A stretch of DNA of 6,756 nt from Pseudomonadota bacterium (GTDB lineage Bacteria > BMS3Abin14): NCBI GenBank assembly GCA_030636965.1, contig DAOVVW010000047.1:1-6756 (forward strand), written 5' to 3'. Below the pieces are notes generated by a model that saw nothing but the letters and a program-made list of their open reading frames with translations, did no database searches and was not told the DNA's origin. A program made the position numbers and the translations under genes. Below are positions 1 through 6,227 of this stretch, one piece after another (the stretch's first letter is position 1; the number at the start of each line of letters is the position of its first letter).

Positions 1-11
1 CGTTGATTTGG

Positions 12-55
12 GCGCCCTTAAATGGGCGCTTTGATGACTTTTTGCGAAGTCATCA
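12..55. repeat. Two adjacent perfect inverted repeats (hairpin pair), possible dispersed intergenic repeat
   Basis: Two perfect hairpins lie 2 bases apart. The first has GCGCCC (12-17) pairing with GGGCGC (24-29) around a six-base AT loop. The second has TGATGACTT (32-40) pairing with AAGTCATCA (47-55) around a six-base loop. Neither is followed by a run of T on either strand suitable for a classical intrinsic terminator. The compact arrangement resembles REP-like intergenic repeats. I have an unverified impression that similar GATGACTT...AAGTCATC hairpins recur between genes in Desulfobacterota. Alternatively they protect the 3' end of the bamA transcript. The structure is seen directly; the role is inference. 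Confidence 0.6.
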
Positions 56-68
56 TTATTCTACCTAA

Positions 69-96
69 GAGCCTGATAAGGTTCTCCGACAGGCTC
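69..96 (-). terminator. Hairpin immediately after bamA; possible 3'-end structure
   Basis: GAGCCTG (69-75) and CAGGCTC (90-96) are a perfect 7-base inverted repeat with a 14-base loop. The arm at 90-96 abuts the bamA stop codon (TAG, 97-99). In the transcript the hairpin is followed by an A/G/U mixture rather than a U run, so it does not meet the usual intrinsic terminator pattern. It could block exonucleases, assist factor-dependent termination, or belong with the hairpin pair at 12-55. Confidence 0.35.
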
Positions 97-2358
97 CTAG
101 AAAAGGGTTCCGATGGAAAATTCCCAACCGGGATTTTCTTCACCCGGCTCCGGATCCAGATTGAATCCCCACTCAAGTCTGAGCAGACCCATTGGAGAAC
201 CCCAGCGGAACCCGAAACCGGCCCCCTTTTTCAGGTCTCCCAGGCTGATATCTTCATTATCTTCCCATACATTTCCTGTATCGAAGAAAACAACTCCGTT
301 AATCTTCGCATCTCTAACGAGAGGATACTTTATTTCAAGGTTTATCAGAAACGATTTGCTACCGCCAATGGGCTCGCCGTCCTCGTCTAAAGGCCCGACC
401 GAACGATACTCGAAACCTCTCAGTGTGTTCAGACCTCCCATGAAGAACCTCTCTGTAACAGGCACACTGTCTCCGTCGTACGCATTGGTCAGCCCTATCT
501 CAGAGTGAACAGAGGAGACAAAATCTCCGTAGATCGGCAGGAAATAGCTTCCCTCCAGTACTGTCCGAACAAAGTCATTGGTTCCTCCCATGAGCCCTCC
601 TGCCACCTCTACGGAGGATCTCAGATCAAGGCCCGTCCTCGGGTCCATGGGAAAATCCCTCGTGTCGTACTTATAGCCCAGGGTTATTGAAGAGGTCGTG
701 GTGGTCCCTTCCTGTTCTTTGATAAGGTTGGATGCTTCGATATCGATATCCGACACGGTGGATTCGGCATTCCGGTATTTAGCGGAAATGGAGGTCGCAT
801 CCGAAAGCCGATATCCAACCCTGAAACCGCCACCCTTGCTGTCCAGAGTGTAGTTGGAAAACTCCCGGGTATTGTCGAAAAGATCCAGAGTGAGGGAATA
901 ATCCCCTGAAAACACTCTCGGCTCGGTGAAAGTAATACTGTACGAACTCTTTTCAGAGCCGAATTCAGTGCTCAGGTTCAGCCGGTGGCCCCTTCCAAAC
1001 AGGTTTCCCTGGGAAAGGGAAAGCGTTCCCACCAGACCGTCAATACTGGAAAAGGCAAAACCGGCTGTAAATGAACCACTTGTGCCTTCCCGCACCTCCA
1101 CGATCAGGTCTGCCTCGTCGCTTCCAACTTCAGTGACCTTGATAGCGACATCATCGAAAAACCCAAGGGATCTGATGAACCGCCGTGAATCGTCAATTTT
1201 CTTCTGACTGAACAGATCCCCTTCCATCAGACGTATCTCACGCCTGATGACGTAATCTCTAGTTTTGAAGTTTCCCCTGATTTCTATCCAGCGTATCCGA
1301 ACCGGGGGCCCTTTTGCCAGGCTCATCTCAAGGTTGATGAGACTCTTTTCAGGATCCTTTACAAACCGTGGTTCCACCTTGGCTCTGGCGTAACCAATAT
1401 CCCTGTAGACGCCCTCTAACGACTTGACATCATTGAAAAGGGCACCCCTTTCAAAAACGACTCCCGACTTCAAACCCATACGACCCTTTGCGACCAGCGC
1501 ACTGTCGTCCCACTCTCCTGTGAAGCGTACGTCTCCCACCGTATACTGGGGGCCCTCATGAACCCTGATGGACACATACAGGTCTTCCCCCTCAGGGTGT
1601 ACCTTGACCTCCGGCTCTTCGACAACTACATCAAGATAGCCGTGTTCCATATACAGAAATCGGATCCTGATCAGATCATCCTTTATCTGATCCTTGAGGA
1701 ATACACCTGAGCTTGAGATCAACGATATCGGTCCCTTTTCCCGAACCGTCATTATCTTCGTAATAGTGTAATCGTCGATTTTCCTGTTCCCAAGGATATC
1801 GATCTCGGCAATGAGCGACTTCCCGCCTTCTCCAACGATGTAGACCAGCCGCACTCCTGTTTCAGTTTCCTCAGTTTCCGGGGTGATCTCAATGTCATAG
1901 AATCCTGCTTTACGGTAGACATCTTTCATGGCCTCCAGTTCAGCAGGAAGATCGGCCCGATTATAGAAACTGAAAGCTTTCATCTGCAAAGCCTTGGAAA
2001 GGTCAGAATCTGAAACATCTTTATTGCCCCTGAACCGAACATTTCTAATCATGGGGTACTCTTCAACGTTCACCATGACTACAACACCGTCGGGAGTCTC
2101 CTTCTCCTGAATTGCCACTCGGGAAAATGCTCCCAGACGGTACAGTGCTTTGACATCGCGGGTGATCAGGGAATCATTCCAACGATCGCCCGCTTTGAAG
2201 GAAAGCGTCCTTTCGATACTTGACCTGTCGACCCTGACATTACCTTCAACTTCAATGGAGATCACGAACGCAGGTTCGGCAGCCGATGTCGATGGGACCA
2301 CTGCTGCTGCGAATATGGTCAGAAATAGGAATGTCGCCAATGACCTTGCTGAAACCAA
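97..2358 (-). CDS. bamA: BamA, outer membrane protein assembly factor (five POTRA domains plus Omp85 beta-barrel)
   Basis: The 753-residue product is the core of the BAM complex, which folds and inserts beta-barrel proteins into the outer membrane. Residues 1 to about 27 look like a Sec signal peptide: Arg5, a hydrophobic core at 8-21, and likely cleavage near STSA|A. Five POTRA-like repeats follow (about 30-102, 103-178, 180-270, 272-350, 352-426), with recurring GN and GF/GY-type motifs such as RGNKDV and EIRGNF. The rest (about 427-753) is an Omp85 barrel with the loop-6 signature LRGF (646-649) followed by SVGP, the YDTRDFP strand motif near 564-570, and a C-terminal Phe as expected for the barrel signal. 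Length fits the family. The start is TTG: in-frame stops (TAA, TGA) lie just upstream, and a later start would lose the basic part of the signal peptide. It is the last visible gene of the lysS-lolC/E-lolD-bamA unit, 6 bases after lolD. Identification is firm; domain borders are estimates. Confidence 0.96.
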   Translation of the reverse strand: MVSARSLATFLFLTIFAAAVVPSTSAAEPAFVISIEVEGNVRVDRSSIERTLSFKAGDRWNDSLITRDVKALYRLGAFSRVAIQEKETPDGVVVMVNVEEYPMIRNVRFRGNKDVSDSDLSKALQMKAFSFYNRADLPAELEAMKDVYRKAGFYDIEITPETEETETGVRLVYIVGEGGKSLIAEIDILGNRKIDDYTITKIMTVREKGPISLISSSGVFLKDQIKDDLIRIRFLYMEHGYLDVVVEEPEVKVHPEGEDLYVSIRVHEGPQYTVGDVRFTGEWDDSALVAKGRMGLKSGVVFERGALFNDVKSLEGVYRDIGYARAKVEPRFVKDPEKSLINLEMSLAKGPPVRIRWIEIRGNFKTRDYVIRREIRLMEGDLFSQKKIDDSRRFIRSLGFFDDVAIKVTEVGSDEADLIVEVREGTSGSFTAGFAFSSIDGLVGTLSLSQGNLFGRGHRLNLSTEFGSEKSSYSITFTEPRVFSGDYSLTLDLFDNTREFSNYTLDSKGGGFRVGYRLSDATSISAKYRNAESTVSDIDIEASNLIKEQEGTTTTSSITLGYKYDTRDFPMDPRTGLDLRSSVEVAGGLMGGTNDFVRTVLEGSYFLPIYGDFVSSVHSEIGLTNAYDGDSVPVTERFFMGGLNTLRGFEYRSVGPLDEDGEPIGGSKSFLINLEIKYPLVRDAKINGVVFFDTGNVWEDNEDISLGDLKKGAGFGFRWGSPMGLLRLEWGFNLDPEPGEENPGWEFSIGTLF

Positions 2359-2374
2359 CTTTTATCAATCCTCC
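2356..2374 (-). promoter_or_regulatory. Ribosome binding site and TTG start of bamA, nested in the lolD 3' end
   Basis: A perfect GGAGG (2370-2374) lies in the last sense codons of lolD, 11 bases before the TTG start (2356-2358). The lolD stop TGA (2365-2367) lies between them. In-frame stops directly upstream rule out an earlier start. Next in-frame candidate is a TTG at codon 7 with poor spacing. The nesting suggests that ribosomes finishing lolD feed bamA initiation. The 11-base spacing and the TTG are both suboptimal, so initiation may be modest; that is inference. Confidence 0.7.
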
Positions 2375-3060
2375 GGATTTAGCAAACCGTTTCTTATGAT
2401 GAATCGGGCATGAAATTTTTCAGCCAACTCGCGGTTGTGAGTAACCACAAGGAAGGAGGTTTTCATCTCGCTGTTGAGTTCCAGGAACAGGTCTTCCACA
2501 GAACGGGCGGTAACAGAGTCCAGATTGCCGGTTGGTTCATCAGCAAGAACGATGTCAGGATCATTCACCAGAGCCCTCGCCACGGCAGCTCTTTGCTGCT
2601 CTCCACCTGAGAGCTCGCCAGGTCTGTGCTCCATCCTGGCCGAGAGGCCGACGCGATCCAGGATATATTCAGCCCTCTGTGCTACTTTTTTCCGATCCAC
2701 ACCTGAAATGATCCCCGGGAACATCACGTTTTCGATACACGTGAACTCCGAGAGCAGGTAATGCATCTGGAAAACAAATCCGATCTTCCGGTTTCTGAAA
2801 GCAGAAAGCTCCTGTTCGGAGAATCGGAAAATGTCTTCCCCACCCACGAGGACGGTACCTGCAGTGGGGGTGTCAAGCCCCCCGGTGATGTGAAGGAAGG
2901 TGCTCTTGCCGGCACCTGATGCTCCAAGGATCCCGGTTATTTCTCCCTTGCGCAGGACAAAGTCTACTCCGCGAAGCACCTCTATGGTCTGGCCGCCTTT
3001 CCGAAAGGATTTTATCAGACCTTTCACCTCGAGAACGGGCCTGGGTATCGACTCACTCAT
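2365..3060 (-). CDS. lolD: LolD, ATPase of the lipoprotein-releasing ABC transporter
   Basis: The 231-residue ABC ATPase of the MacB/LolD class powers release of mature lipoproteins from the inner membrane, acting on its cytoplasmic face with the adjacent LolC/E permease. Visible motifs in order: Walker A GASGAGKS (46-53), Q-loop Gln98, signature LSGGEQQR (150-157), Walker B IVLADEP (170-176) with catalytic Glu175, D-loop NLDS (179-182) and switch His208. The stretch after the Q-loop (QMHYLLSEFTCIEN, 98-111) matches the LolD-specific motif, in divergent form. Length is normal. The ATG start overlaps the end of the permease gene by 8 bases, and GGAG (3071-3074) lies 10 bases upstream. LolD rather than MacB or FtsE is chosen because of the LolC/E-type neighbour, the LolD motif and bamA linkage. 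No sign of truncation. Confidence 0.95.
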   Translation of the reverse strand: MSESIPRPVLEVKGLIKSFRKGGQTIEVLRGVDFVLRKGEITGILGASGAGKSTFLHITGGLDTPTAGTVLVGGEDIFRFSEQELSAFRNRKIGFVFQMHYLLSEFTCIENVMFPGIISGVDRKKVAQRAEYILDRVGLSARMEHRPGELSGGEQQRAAVARALVNDPDIVLADEPTGNLDSVTARSVEDLFLELNSEMKTSFLVVTHNRELAEKFHARFIIRNGLLNPED

Positions 3061-4267
3061 AGCGAAGGATCTCCACCGGATTGAGTGTGGCTGCCTTGCG
3101 GGCAGGATAGATGATTGCAGCGAAAGTTACCCCTATTGCGGCAAGGCATATTGCGGCCACGTCAAGGGGAACGACCTTGACCGGCAGCGTGGTGACATAG
3201 TAGACACTGCTTGGCAGTTCCACGAACTGGTACCGTGCAAGTATCCACGAAAGGCACAATCCGAGCACAAGCCCCAGAAAAGTTCCTCCCACTCCAATAA
3301 CCAGCCCCTCAAGCATGAAGATCTTTCCAATGGAGTTTCTCGTGGCCCCCATAGCTTTCAGGATGGCTATCTCCCGGCCTTTTTCCATTACAACCAGGAT
3401 AAGAGTTCCGACAATATTAAATGCGGCCACAACAATGATCAGTATCAGGATAACGAACATTGTTATCTTCTCGAGTTTCAGGGCGGAAAAGAGATTCTTG
3501 TTCATCTCTCTCCAGTCCCTCACCCAGTAGGCATATCCCAGGACGGACTGGATCTGCTTTACTGTCTGCTCCGTACTGTAAATATCCTTAACCTTTACGG
3601 CCACACCAGTAACATCGCTGCCCATATCGAAGAAGGCCTGTCCCGCCTCCAGACTCACAAGTACAAGACCAGTGTCATATTCGTACATCCCGGTTTCAAA
3701 TACTCCCTCTACCGTGAACCGCTCCATAAGCGGGATCATCCCGAAAGGAGAGGAGATCTCCGACGGCGAAACGAGAGTCACCTGATCGCCAACCCTGACA
3801 CCGTGAATACGTACCATTTCGATGCCGACAACAATACCGTTCACAGAAAGATCGTCAAGTGAGCCCCTTACCATGTTCCTTGCAAGGTCATTTACCTGTC
3901 CTTCTCTGACCGGATCTATCCCTCTCACAACGACGCCAGTTACTTCTCCGTTAATCTTGAGGAGTGACTGGCCCATGACATAAGGTGAAAGAGCAACTAC
4001 CTGATCGTTCTCGCCTATTTTCCCGATCACTGATTCATACTCCGATATTCCCTCGGCACTCTGCACAAGAATGTGGGATGTAGTTCCAAGTATGCGGTCC
4101 TTCATGTATTCGGAAAACCCTGTCATTACAGAGATAACTGTGATCAGAGCAGCTACACCCAAAGCAACGCCCAGGATCGAGATAACCGTGATCAGGGAAA
4201 CAAAGGCATGCCTGCGGCGGGATTTGAGGTGACGCAGGGCCACCATCCACTCAAAGGAAAGTTTCAA
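3053..4267 (-). CDS. LolC/LolE-family lipoprotein-releasing permease
   Basis: The 404-residue inner-membrane subunit partners LolD to extract lipoproteins and pass them to the LolA chaperone. The layout is that of the FtsX/LolC/LolE family: a short cytoplasmic N-end, TM1 (about 21-49), a large periplasmic domain (about 50-265), then TM2 (about 269-293), TM3 (about 317-345) and TM4 (about 366-387). The cytoplasmic segment REIAILKAMGATR (298-310) is the usual ATPase-coupling region between TM2 and TM3. The C-terminus has the family signature YPARKAATLNPVEILRYE. Length is typical. Only one such gene is present, where E. coli has lolC and lolE flanking lolD, so the transporter may use a homodimeric LolF-like permease unless a second gene lies elsewhere; I therefore leave the symbol empty. 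The start is TTG, preceded by a very strong ribosome binding site and an in-frame stop. It begins 8 bases after lysS and overlaps lolD. Confidence 0.93.
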   Translation of the reverse strand: MKLSFEWMVALRHLKSRRRHAFVSLITVISILGVALGVAALITVISVMTGFSEYMKDRILGTTSHILVQSAEGISEYESVIGKIGENDQVVALSPYVMGQSLLKINGEVTGVVVRGIDPVREGQVNDLARNMVRGSLDDLSVNGIVVGIEMVRIHGVRVGDQVTLVSPSEISSPFGMIPLMERFTVEGVFETGMYEYDTGLVLVSLEAGQAFFDMGSDVTGVAVKVKDIYSTEQTVKQIQSVLGYAYWVRDWREMNKNLFSALKLEKITMFVILILIIVVAAFNIVGTLILVVMEKGREIAILKAMGATRNSIGKIFMLEGLVIGVGGTFLGLVLGLCLSWILARYQFVELPSSVYYVTTLPVKVVPLDVAAICLAAIGVTFAAIIYPARKAATLNPVEILRYE

Positions 4268-4277
4268 AGATCACCTC
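4265..4277 (-). promoter_or_regulatory. Extended ribosome binding site and TTG start of the lolC/E-type gene
   Basis: GAGGTGATC (4269-4277) is a nine-base match to the usual complement of the 16S rRNA 3' end. GAGG lies 6 bases before the TTG (4265-4267). The site overlaps the lysS stop codon (TGA, 4276-4278). An in-frame TGA just upstream excludes a longer protein. The only other nearby in-frame start is ATG at codon 8, which would drop part of the N-terminal segment before TM1 and lacks such a site. The strong pairing probably offsets the weak TTG codon. Confidence 0.8.
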
Positions 4278-5766
4278 ACGTCTGTTCTTTTCTCTGATGG
4301 GGAAACAGAATTACATCCCTGATCGAGGCGGAATCAGTGAGCAGCATTGTCAGCCGATCGATTCCTATTCCTTCACCTGCTGTGGGGGGAAGACCGAATT
4401 CAAGCGCACGGATGTAGTCCCAGTCCATCATGTGCGCTTCTTCGTCACCGGCTTCTCGTTCACCTACCTGCTGTTTGAACCGATCTTCCTGGTCCCTTGG
4501 GTCATTTAACTCTGAAAAACCGTTGGCGACTTCCATTCCGGCAATGAAAAGTTCGAAACGCTCTGCAACATCAGGATCATCGTCGCTCCGCCGTGATAGT
4601 GGTGAGACATCGATGGGATAGTCATAAACGAAGATCGGTCCAGTGAGATCCGCCTCCACGAACTTTTCGAAGATCTTTTGGTGGATCTTGCCGAGAGGGT
4701 CCCGGCTGTCAACGGGTACATCTTTTTCCTTTGCGAATTTCAAGGCCTGAGCACGATCTTTTAGATGCTCGTTTCCTAATCCTTCAACATCCAGAAGACA
4801 TTCTACGAATTTTTTTCGCTGGAAAGGTCTGGCAAAATCGATTTCGGCTGACTGGTAGGTTACCTGTCGGCTGCCTGTCGTGCGCTCGACCACGTGCCCG
4901 AAAAGCTCTTCGGTAAAATTCATCATGTCGTGGTAATCAGCATAGGCCATATAGAATTCCAACATCGTGAACTCGGGATTGTGCATTGTGGAGATTCCCT
5001 CGTTCCTGAAGTTCCTGTTTAGTTCGTAGACCCTTTCGAATCCGCCAATAACCAGCCGTTTCAGGTAGAGTTCGGGCGCTATCCTCAAGTACAGGTCCAT
5101 ATCCAGGGTGTTGTGGTGTGTTATGAAGGGTCTGGCAACAGCACCTCCGGGAATAGGCTGCATCATAGGTGTTTCCACTTCCATGAACCCATTTCCGTCA
5201 AGATATTCCCTTATATTGGAGATCAGATCGCTCCTCAGTCGGAACACCTCCCGAACCTCAGGGTTTGCTATGAGATCCACATACCTCTGCCGATACCGGA
5301 TCTCCACATCCTTTAGCCCGTGCCACTTTTCGGGAAGGGGCCTGACGGACTTGGTGAGCAGTATTATTTCCGAAGCGAGAATAGTGAGCTCACCGGTCTT
5401 CGTAACGAAAGGAGTACCGGTAACACCGATTATGTCACCAATATCCCACTGTTTGAACTCCTCGAAGACCTCATCTCCAAGATCATCTTTCTTGATGAAT
5501 ACCTGGATACGTCCAGACGAATCTTCAGTGTGAATGAAGGCAGCCTTGCCGAAACTTCTGATGGCCATTACCCTGCCGGCGAGGACATATGTATTCTGAG
5601 TACTCTCAACCTGCTGGGGGCTTTTTCCCTCCATATCCTGATGGATATCCCGGGCCATATGTTTCCTCAGATATCTTGTGACATACGGATTCAGCCCAAG
5701 ATCCCTGATCTGCTTTACTTTTTCCCTACGAAGCTTATGAAGTCTGTTTTCGCCATTCTTTTCCAT
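4276..5766 (-). CDS. lysS: Lysyl-tRNA synthetase, class II
   Basis: The 496-residue cytoplasmic enzyme attaches lysine to tRNA-Lys using ATP. A helical N-terminus (about 1-55) precedes the OB-fold anticodon-binding domain (about 60-140, beginning TYVLAGRVMAIR), followed by the class II catalytic core. Motif 1 is in the region GFMEVETPMM (193-202). Motif 2 contains Arg253 and Glu256 in FRNEG, followed by HNPEFTMLE (262-270). Motif 3 is GIGIDRL (466-472). The segments RIAPELYLKRL (228-238) and EVANGFSELNDP (412-423) are nearly invariant in bacterial LysS. Length is typical. The ATG start has GGAG (5774-5777) 7 bases upstream. It is the first gene of the lysS-lolC/E-lolD-bamA unit, after a 461-base spacer with a candidate promoter about 50 bases upstream. 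No fusion, frameshift or missing motif is visible. Confidence 0.97.
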   Translation of the reverse strand: MEKNGENRLHKLRREKVKQIRDLGLNPYVTRYLRKHMARDIHQDMEGKSPQQVESTQNTYVLAGRVMAIRSFGKAAFIHTEDSSGRIQVFIKKDDLGDEVFEEFKQWDIGDIIGVTGTPFVTKTGELTILASEIILLTKSVRPLPEKWHGLKDVEIRYRQRYVDLIANPEVREVFRLRSDLISNIREYLDGNGFMEVETPMMQPIPGGAVARPFITHHNTLDMDLYLRIAPELYLKRLVIGGFERVYELNRNFRNEGISTMHNPEFTMLEFYMAYADYHDMMNFTEELFGHVVERTTGSRQVTYQSAEIDFARPFQRKKFVECLLDVEGLGNEHLKDRAQALKFAKEKDVPVDSRDPLGKIHQKIFEKFVEADLTGPIFVYDYPIDVSPLSRRSDDDPDVAERFELFIAGMEVANGFSELNDPRDQEDRFKQQVGEREAGDEEAHMMDWDYIRALEFGLPPTAGEGIGIDRLTMLLTDSASIRDVILFPHQRKEQT

Positions 5767-5816
5767 GACGGTTCTCCAGTCAAAATTCCGATAAGATCTT
5801 TGAAATTAAACGCTTA

Positions 5817-5845
5817 AAGTTAGTCGACACCGGAAATTTCGTCAA
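5817..5845 (-). promoter_or_regulatory. Candidate sigma-70 promoter for the lysS operon
   Basis: TTGACG (5840-5845) matches the -35 consensus at 5 of 6 bases. A 17-base spacer separates it from TAACTT (5817-5822), a weak -10 with 3 of 6 matches. The -10 lies about 50 bases before the lysS ATG, a sensible distance. The strong -35 and correct spacing favour it; the poor -10 leaves doubt. Confidence 0.4.
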
Positions 5846-5865
5846 GGCTTTTCGTTTTTGTCCGT

Positions 5866-5881
5866 AAGGGCAAAGTCCCTT
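5866..5881. repeat. Small inverted repeat upstream of the lysS promoter
   Basis: AAGGG (5866-5870) and CCCTT (5877-5881) pair perfectly around a six-base loop. It directly abuts the GACCCA heptad repeat and lies about 20 bases upstream of the candidate -35. It could be an operator half-site pair or chance; five base pairs is weak support. Confidence 0.3.
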
Positions 5882-5901
5882 GACCCAGGACCCACGACCC
5901 A
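5882..5901. repeat. Tandem heptad repeat, three copies of GACCCA plus one variable base
   Basis: GACCCA occurs at 5882-5887, 5889-5894 and 5896-5901, exactly 7 bases apart, with a single variable base (G, then C) between copies. The form (fixed hexamer, free seventh base) recalls the short tandem heptamer repeats (STRR) known from cyanobacterial spacers. No function is assigned. The repeat is seen directly; the analogy is inference. Confidence 0.75.
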
Positions 5902-5941
5902 AGTAACTGTATTCAATCTACTACGTAAAATGAGCCATAGA

Positions 5942-5970
5942 ATTCTGATCCGTATCACACCCTGTGTTAA
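5942..5970 (-). promoter_or_regulatory. Alternative distal promoter candidate for the lysS operon
   Basis: TTAACA (5965-5970) matches the -35 consensus at 5 of 6 bases, and CAGAAT (5942-5947) matches the -10 at 4 of 6, with a 17-base spacer. If used, it would give a leader of roughly 170 bases containing the GACCCA heptads and the 5866-5881 hairpin. The consensus fit is moderate and such matches arise by chance in AT-rich spacers. Confidence 0.22.
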
Positions 5971-6008
5971 TCCTCGAAACGGTGAAACGGGGCCAGAGCA
6001 AATTGATC

Positions 6009-6026
6009 TGAATACCCATGTATTCA
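6009..6026. repeat. 7-base inverted repeat with four-base loop
   Basis: TGAATAC (6009-6015) and GTATTCA (6020-6026) pair perfectly around CCAT. The symmetric, AT-rich 18-base shape could be a regulator binding site or a short hairpin. It lies in the middle of the spacer, and part of it (GTATTCAA) recurs at 5909-5916. No function assigned. Confidence 0.4.
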
Positions 6027-6190
6027 ACTTTCTGAATAACTTAAGGTATATTATTAACCGCTAGATGCAAGCCTTTTAATTTATTGGATTTATAGTGGGA
6101 CTTATTTTATAAATTATCACAGTCACGATACGGATAACGCACCTTTACTGTATACTGGACTGCAAGGTTTAATGTAATGTGTTTCAACTC

Positions 6191-6218
6191 GAGACAAGAG
6201 ACTCAAGACTAGAGACTG
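6191..6218. repeat. Degenerate tandem heptad repeat, four copies of the form RAGACNN
   Basis: Four consecutive heptamers start at 6191, 6198, 6205 and 6212: GAGACAA, GAGACTC, AAGACTA and GAGACTG. The first five bases are almost constant and the last two vary. The array ends 9 bases before the DUF2905 stop codon, so it lies in the 3' untranslated part of that gene. It differs in sequence from the GACCCA array but shares the 7-base period. Variable positions inside a fixed period argue against simple recent slippage. Confidence 0.75.
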
Positions 6219-6227
6219 ATAAATCCT

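Larger units (their letters stand above)
5767..6227. other. 461-base gene-free spacer between the DUF2905 gene and lysS
   Basis: No open frame here shows a recognisable protein or a good ribosome binding site. The spacer holds candidate lysS promoters, two tandem heptad repeats (5882-5901 and 6191-6218), a short hairpin (5866-5881), a 7-base inverted repeat (6009-6026) and a markedly AT-rich stretch at about 6028-6118 that contrasts with the flanking genes. The octamer GTATTCAA occurs at both 5909-5916 and 6020-6027. No tRNA, T-box or CRISPR pattern was recognised. An unrecognised small RNA cannot be excluded. Confidence 0.75.

Noticed and set aside
1..96. Classical rho-independent terminator for the bamA operon
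   Set aside because: The hairpins are real, but none is followed by a U-rich run on the minus-strand transcript. The only T run (39-43) sits inside a stem and loop.
22..508. Overlapping plus-strand open frames of 122 and 131 codons
   Set aside because: Both are mostly antisense to the bamA barrel region, resemble no family I know, and the first begins inside the hairpin cluster.
2900..3862. 320-codon open frame on the plus strand
   Set aside because: It lies antisense to lolD and the permease gene, whose motifs are unmistakable. Its translation has no recognisable domain and an atypical composition, so it is a shadow of the real codons.
2365..4267. MacAB-type drug or toxin exporter instead of a Lol system
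   Set aside because: The ATPase is a stand-alone protein with the LolD motif, the permease is LolC/E-sized with matching termini, there is no MacA-like adaptor, and the pair lies directly before bamA.
5842..6027. 61-codon minus-strand open frame upstream of lysS
   Set aside because: It spans the heptad repeat and the promoter region, lacks a convincing ribosome binding site, and its translation is low in information. I treat the region as non-coding.
5882..6218. CRISPR array
   Set aside because: The repeats are only 7 bases long, directly adjacent without spacers, and of two different kinds, so they do not fit CRISPR architecture.
5767..6227. T-box or lysine riboswitch controlling lysS
   Set aside because: I found no T-box bulge sequence, no specifier hairpin and no antiterminator/terminator pair; such control is also unusual in this type of Gram-negative bacterium.
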